64,000 nucleotides of DNA from Dimorphilus gyrociliatus (taxonomy: Eukaryota > Annelida > Polychaeta > Dinophilidae), in assembly GCA_904063045.1 (NCBI GenBank), contig CAJFCJ010000011.1, positions 310,001 through 374,000 of the forward strand. The letters run 5' to 3'. Below, in pieces: positions 62,021-64,000 of this stretch (position 1 is its first letter; each line of letters begins with the position of its first letter). Both the position numbers and the translations under genes were made by a program. The notes under the pieces are model-generated. The model ran no database searches. It saw only the letters and a list, made by a program, of their open reading frames with translations, and was not told the DNA's origin.

Positions 62021-63263
62021 ATGCCACATCGGTTAAGAAGAGTCGTTATTTTGGGTTTTAGGAGCGTTGGTAAGTTATATTGTCATGTTTTAGTGATAAA
62101 GCATGTTTGTTTACTAGTTTATTGAACTTTAGCAACGTTCAACTAGACAAAATGATTAGCTACGAGAATATTCTGTTTTATTTTTTACTAGACATAATTA
62201 AGTTTTATTGACTGAAAATATTTAATAAATTTGTGCATATTTTAGTAAAAATTCAATTCTTTTATCCATCCCTTAGGAAAGTCTTCCTTAACCATACAAT
62301 TTGTCGAAAATCATTTTGTGGACAACTACAATCCGACCATTGAGAACACTTTTGATAAAGTGATTTCTCACAAAAATGTCGAATATAGATTAGATATTGT
62401 TGATACTGCTGGTCAAGATGAATACTCCATTTGCCCGCAGGCTTATACAATGAACATAGACGGATATGTTCTCGTGTTTTCGCTAACATCCAGAAAAAGT
62501 TTCGAAGTCGTCAAAGTCATTTATGAGAAACTACTAGATCAGACAGGAAAGAAAACATTACCGCTTATCTTGGTTGCCAACAAAAGCGATTTGGCAAGTG
62601 AAAGACAAGTTCAACCCAACGAAGGAAGAGCTTTGGCAAACGAATGGAAGGTGAACTTTATCGAGGCTTCTGCGAAAGACAATAAAGTGAGTTCATATAT
62701 TTAATAGTAAACGGAAGTAGCCTAGACAGGATGGGACTCTGAAAAGAGGCATCTGTCTTTAACATTCTATTCCACTAAGAATGCATGCACAATTTAAACA
62801 GAAACCCATTCCATATAATTCAAAATAGAATAGGTTTTTATATTTGTTAACGAAAACTCTCGTGTTTCTTTTATAGAAATCGAATAGATGCTTAAATTTA
62901 CATTGTAAACAATAGACTTCCCTATTAAAAATGTATCTTTTATAAGAAACAATTTACATTATAACTGCTATAATAAGAGAGTAGTATAACCTTTTAAGAC
63001 TATTCTACCATTGTAATACACATTTACATACTTCTAACGATAGAGAATACTAACAAATTTTTTTATTAATACTATAACTAATTCTATTTACTCATTCTTC
63101 TGCTAAGATAAATAAAGTCATTGGGGAAACTATAGTATTAATCATTATTTTTTCTTTTTTTTTTATTCTTCAGAATGTCAAAAATATATTTCAATCAATT
63201 TTGGACGATATGGACAAATCTGAGGGAAATTCTTCTGACAAACCCAGTTGCAATGTTATGTAA
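62021..63263 (+). CDS. Rheb: Small GTPase Rheb
   Basis: Three exons: 62021-62069, about 62278-62685 and about 63175-63263, with one larger intron of about 490 bp. The G1 loop is GFRSVGKSS, including the Rheb-type Arg at the Ras G12 position. Effector region NPTIENTFDKVIS is nearly invariant in Rheb. G3 is DTAGQDEYSI, G4 NKSD, G5 EASAKD. The C-terminus ends KPSCNVM, a CAAX box for farnesylation. Rheb activates mTORC1 on lysosomal membranes. The promoter shows ETS and NRF1-like elements, typical of housekeeping genes. Confidence 0.97.
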
Positions 63264-63651
63264 AAAATAAACTGTTACCACTTGTTAAAGGACTTTATAT
63301 ATGTTTAATAGTTAATAACGTTACATTGAATATTCAGGTACCTATGCTATTCTATAATTTTTCTTGAAGCATGCTAGTTTAAATTTTTTTTTTCTTTTTC
63401 ATTATATCCAGTCATTATTCATTTATAATAAACAATCATTAATTTATCAATTTTGGTTGCATTATAGAATTACGATCAGTTAGGAAAAATTATGAAATTG
63501 TAAATAGACTGTGGCGACATCTATTCCAAACTCGAGAAAAATATTCGTTTATAACGCATATCAAAGTGAAGGTCATCGAAGCTCGTGGAGATTTTCGTGA
63601 AAACCTCGGCAGATTCACTTACTCTATTAATCAATATTGAAAATATTCATC
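63264..63651. other. Intergenic, Rheb 3' flank and Mrpl36 5' flank
   Basis: AT-rich; contains a CTCF-like site at 63513. Nothing else seen. Confidence 0.4.
63513..63528 (+). promoter_or_regulatory. CTCF-like motif upstream of Mrpl36
   Basis: GGCGACATCTATTCCA, a variant of the same motif seen upstream of Ehhadh copy 1, about 125 bp before the start codon. Confidence 0.4.
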
Positions 63652-63948
63652 ATGTGGACGAGGCTAATACAAACTTTTAATACTGTTAGACCTTTTTTTG
63701 TTCAATCTCGCTACTTCAGCCTGTTAGAACAACACTGGCTCCGTAAACCGAATAAGATTTTATTGCAACCTTCTAATTATATGTTACAATTACAAAACGA
63801 GTATAAAGTCAAAGTTGCTCTAAGAAAACGATGTAAACAATGCTACATGGTTATGAGGAAAAATAGATGGTACGTAGAATGTAAAGCGAAGCCTAGACAT
63901 AAACAGATGCAAAAGCTCGATAAAAAAGATGTTTGGAAGGAAGATTAA
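63652..63948 (+). CDS. Mrpl36: Mitochondrial ribosomal protein bL36m
   Basis: Single exon, 98 residues. The N-terminal half is a mitochondrial presequence ([20 protein letters not shown]). The C-terminal half is the bL36 zinc-binding domain: [34 protein letters not shown], with the CxxC and the later Cys/His ligands in place. It completes the mitoribosomal large subunit near the central protuberance. The ATG at 63652 starts the homologous presequence; no earlier in-frame ATG is needed. Confidence 0.95.
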   Translation: MWTRLIQTFNTVRPFFVQSRYFSLLEQHWLRKPNKILLQPSNYMLQLQNEYKVKVALRKRCKQCYMVMRKNRWYVECKAKPRHKQMQKLDKKDVWKED

Positions 63949-64000
63949 AGGAACATTTAATTATTATGCAAAAAATTTTTCGATTGTACCATCTTTGGTA
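63949..64000. other. 3' flank of Mrpl36 to window end
   Basis: 52 bases, nothing to call. Confidence 0.3.

Overview
The window is eukaryotic nuclear DNA from a small invertebrate animal. It is AT-rich and gene-dense, with introns mostly 50-70 bp that use GT-AG splice sites, an intron-containing tRNA-Arg, and metazoan gene families (Neto, HDAC11, Rheb, UCHL5, PRORP, NSUN2, MAP10, EHHADH, GT61, SUEL lectin). Compaction, ciliary genes and expanded lectin and RING/propeller families fit a compact-genome lophotrochozoan such as a dinophilid annelid. That placement is an inference. I saw no bacterial, viral or transposase coding sequence.

Layout. 1-9.3 kb: four paralogous RING / coiled-coil / beta-propeller (TRIM-like) genes, the first cut by the window edge, mixed with a secreted fucolectin-type lectin gene and one tRNA-Arg(TCT). 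9.6-13.6 kb: a tight housekeeping block. Uchl5 (+) and Prorp (-) converge with directly abutting stop codons, and Prorp and Mrpl11 diverge from about 200 bp. 14-16.3 kb: a 17-finger C2H2 protein. 17.4-19 kb: a ciliary-type coiled-coil gene (C6orf118-like). 19.6-22.6 kb: no protein genes. Instead there are eight copies of an unannotated small-RNA-like unit, each with a fixed upstream element, a TATA-like box, a conserved hairpin RNA and a T-run terminator; four of them lie in the 747-bp arms of a near-perfect inverted repeat. 22.8-24.2 kb: an unidentified multi-exon gene. 25.3-26.8 kb: a GT61 glycosyltransferase. 28.2-29.1 kb: an ODF3/CIMAP1 shippo-repeat protein. 29.9-30.5 kb: a small bZIP factor. 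31.3-32.7 kb: a SUEL-lectin membrane receptor.

32.9-39.1 kb: two tandem peroxisomal bifunctional enzyme (EHHADH) genes, the second with an eroded dehydrogenase half. 39.3-42.4 kb: Nsun2. 42.9-45.7 kb: Map10. 46.1-48.1 kb: HDAC11. 48.4-52.3 kb: Neto, with unusually long introns. 52.3-56.4 kb: gene-free. 56.4-58.6 kb: an ankyrin/SOCS-box (ASB) gene. 58.6-62 kb: gene-free. 62-63.3 kb: Rheb. 63.65-63.95 kb: Mrpl36.

The most interesting part is the small-RNA cluster at 19.66-22.44 kb. Element spacing is constant to within a few bases between diverged copies, and the RNA stem is kept by compensatory changes, which is what functional Pol III (snRNA-type promoter) genes would show. I could not match the RNA to a known family. 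Y RNA / stem-bulge RNA is the best structural analogy, not an identification.
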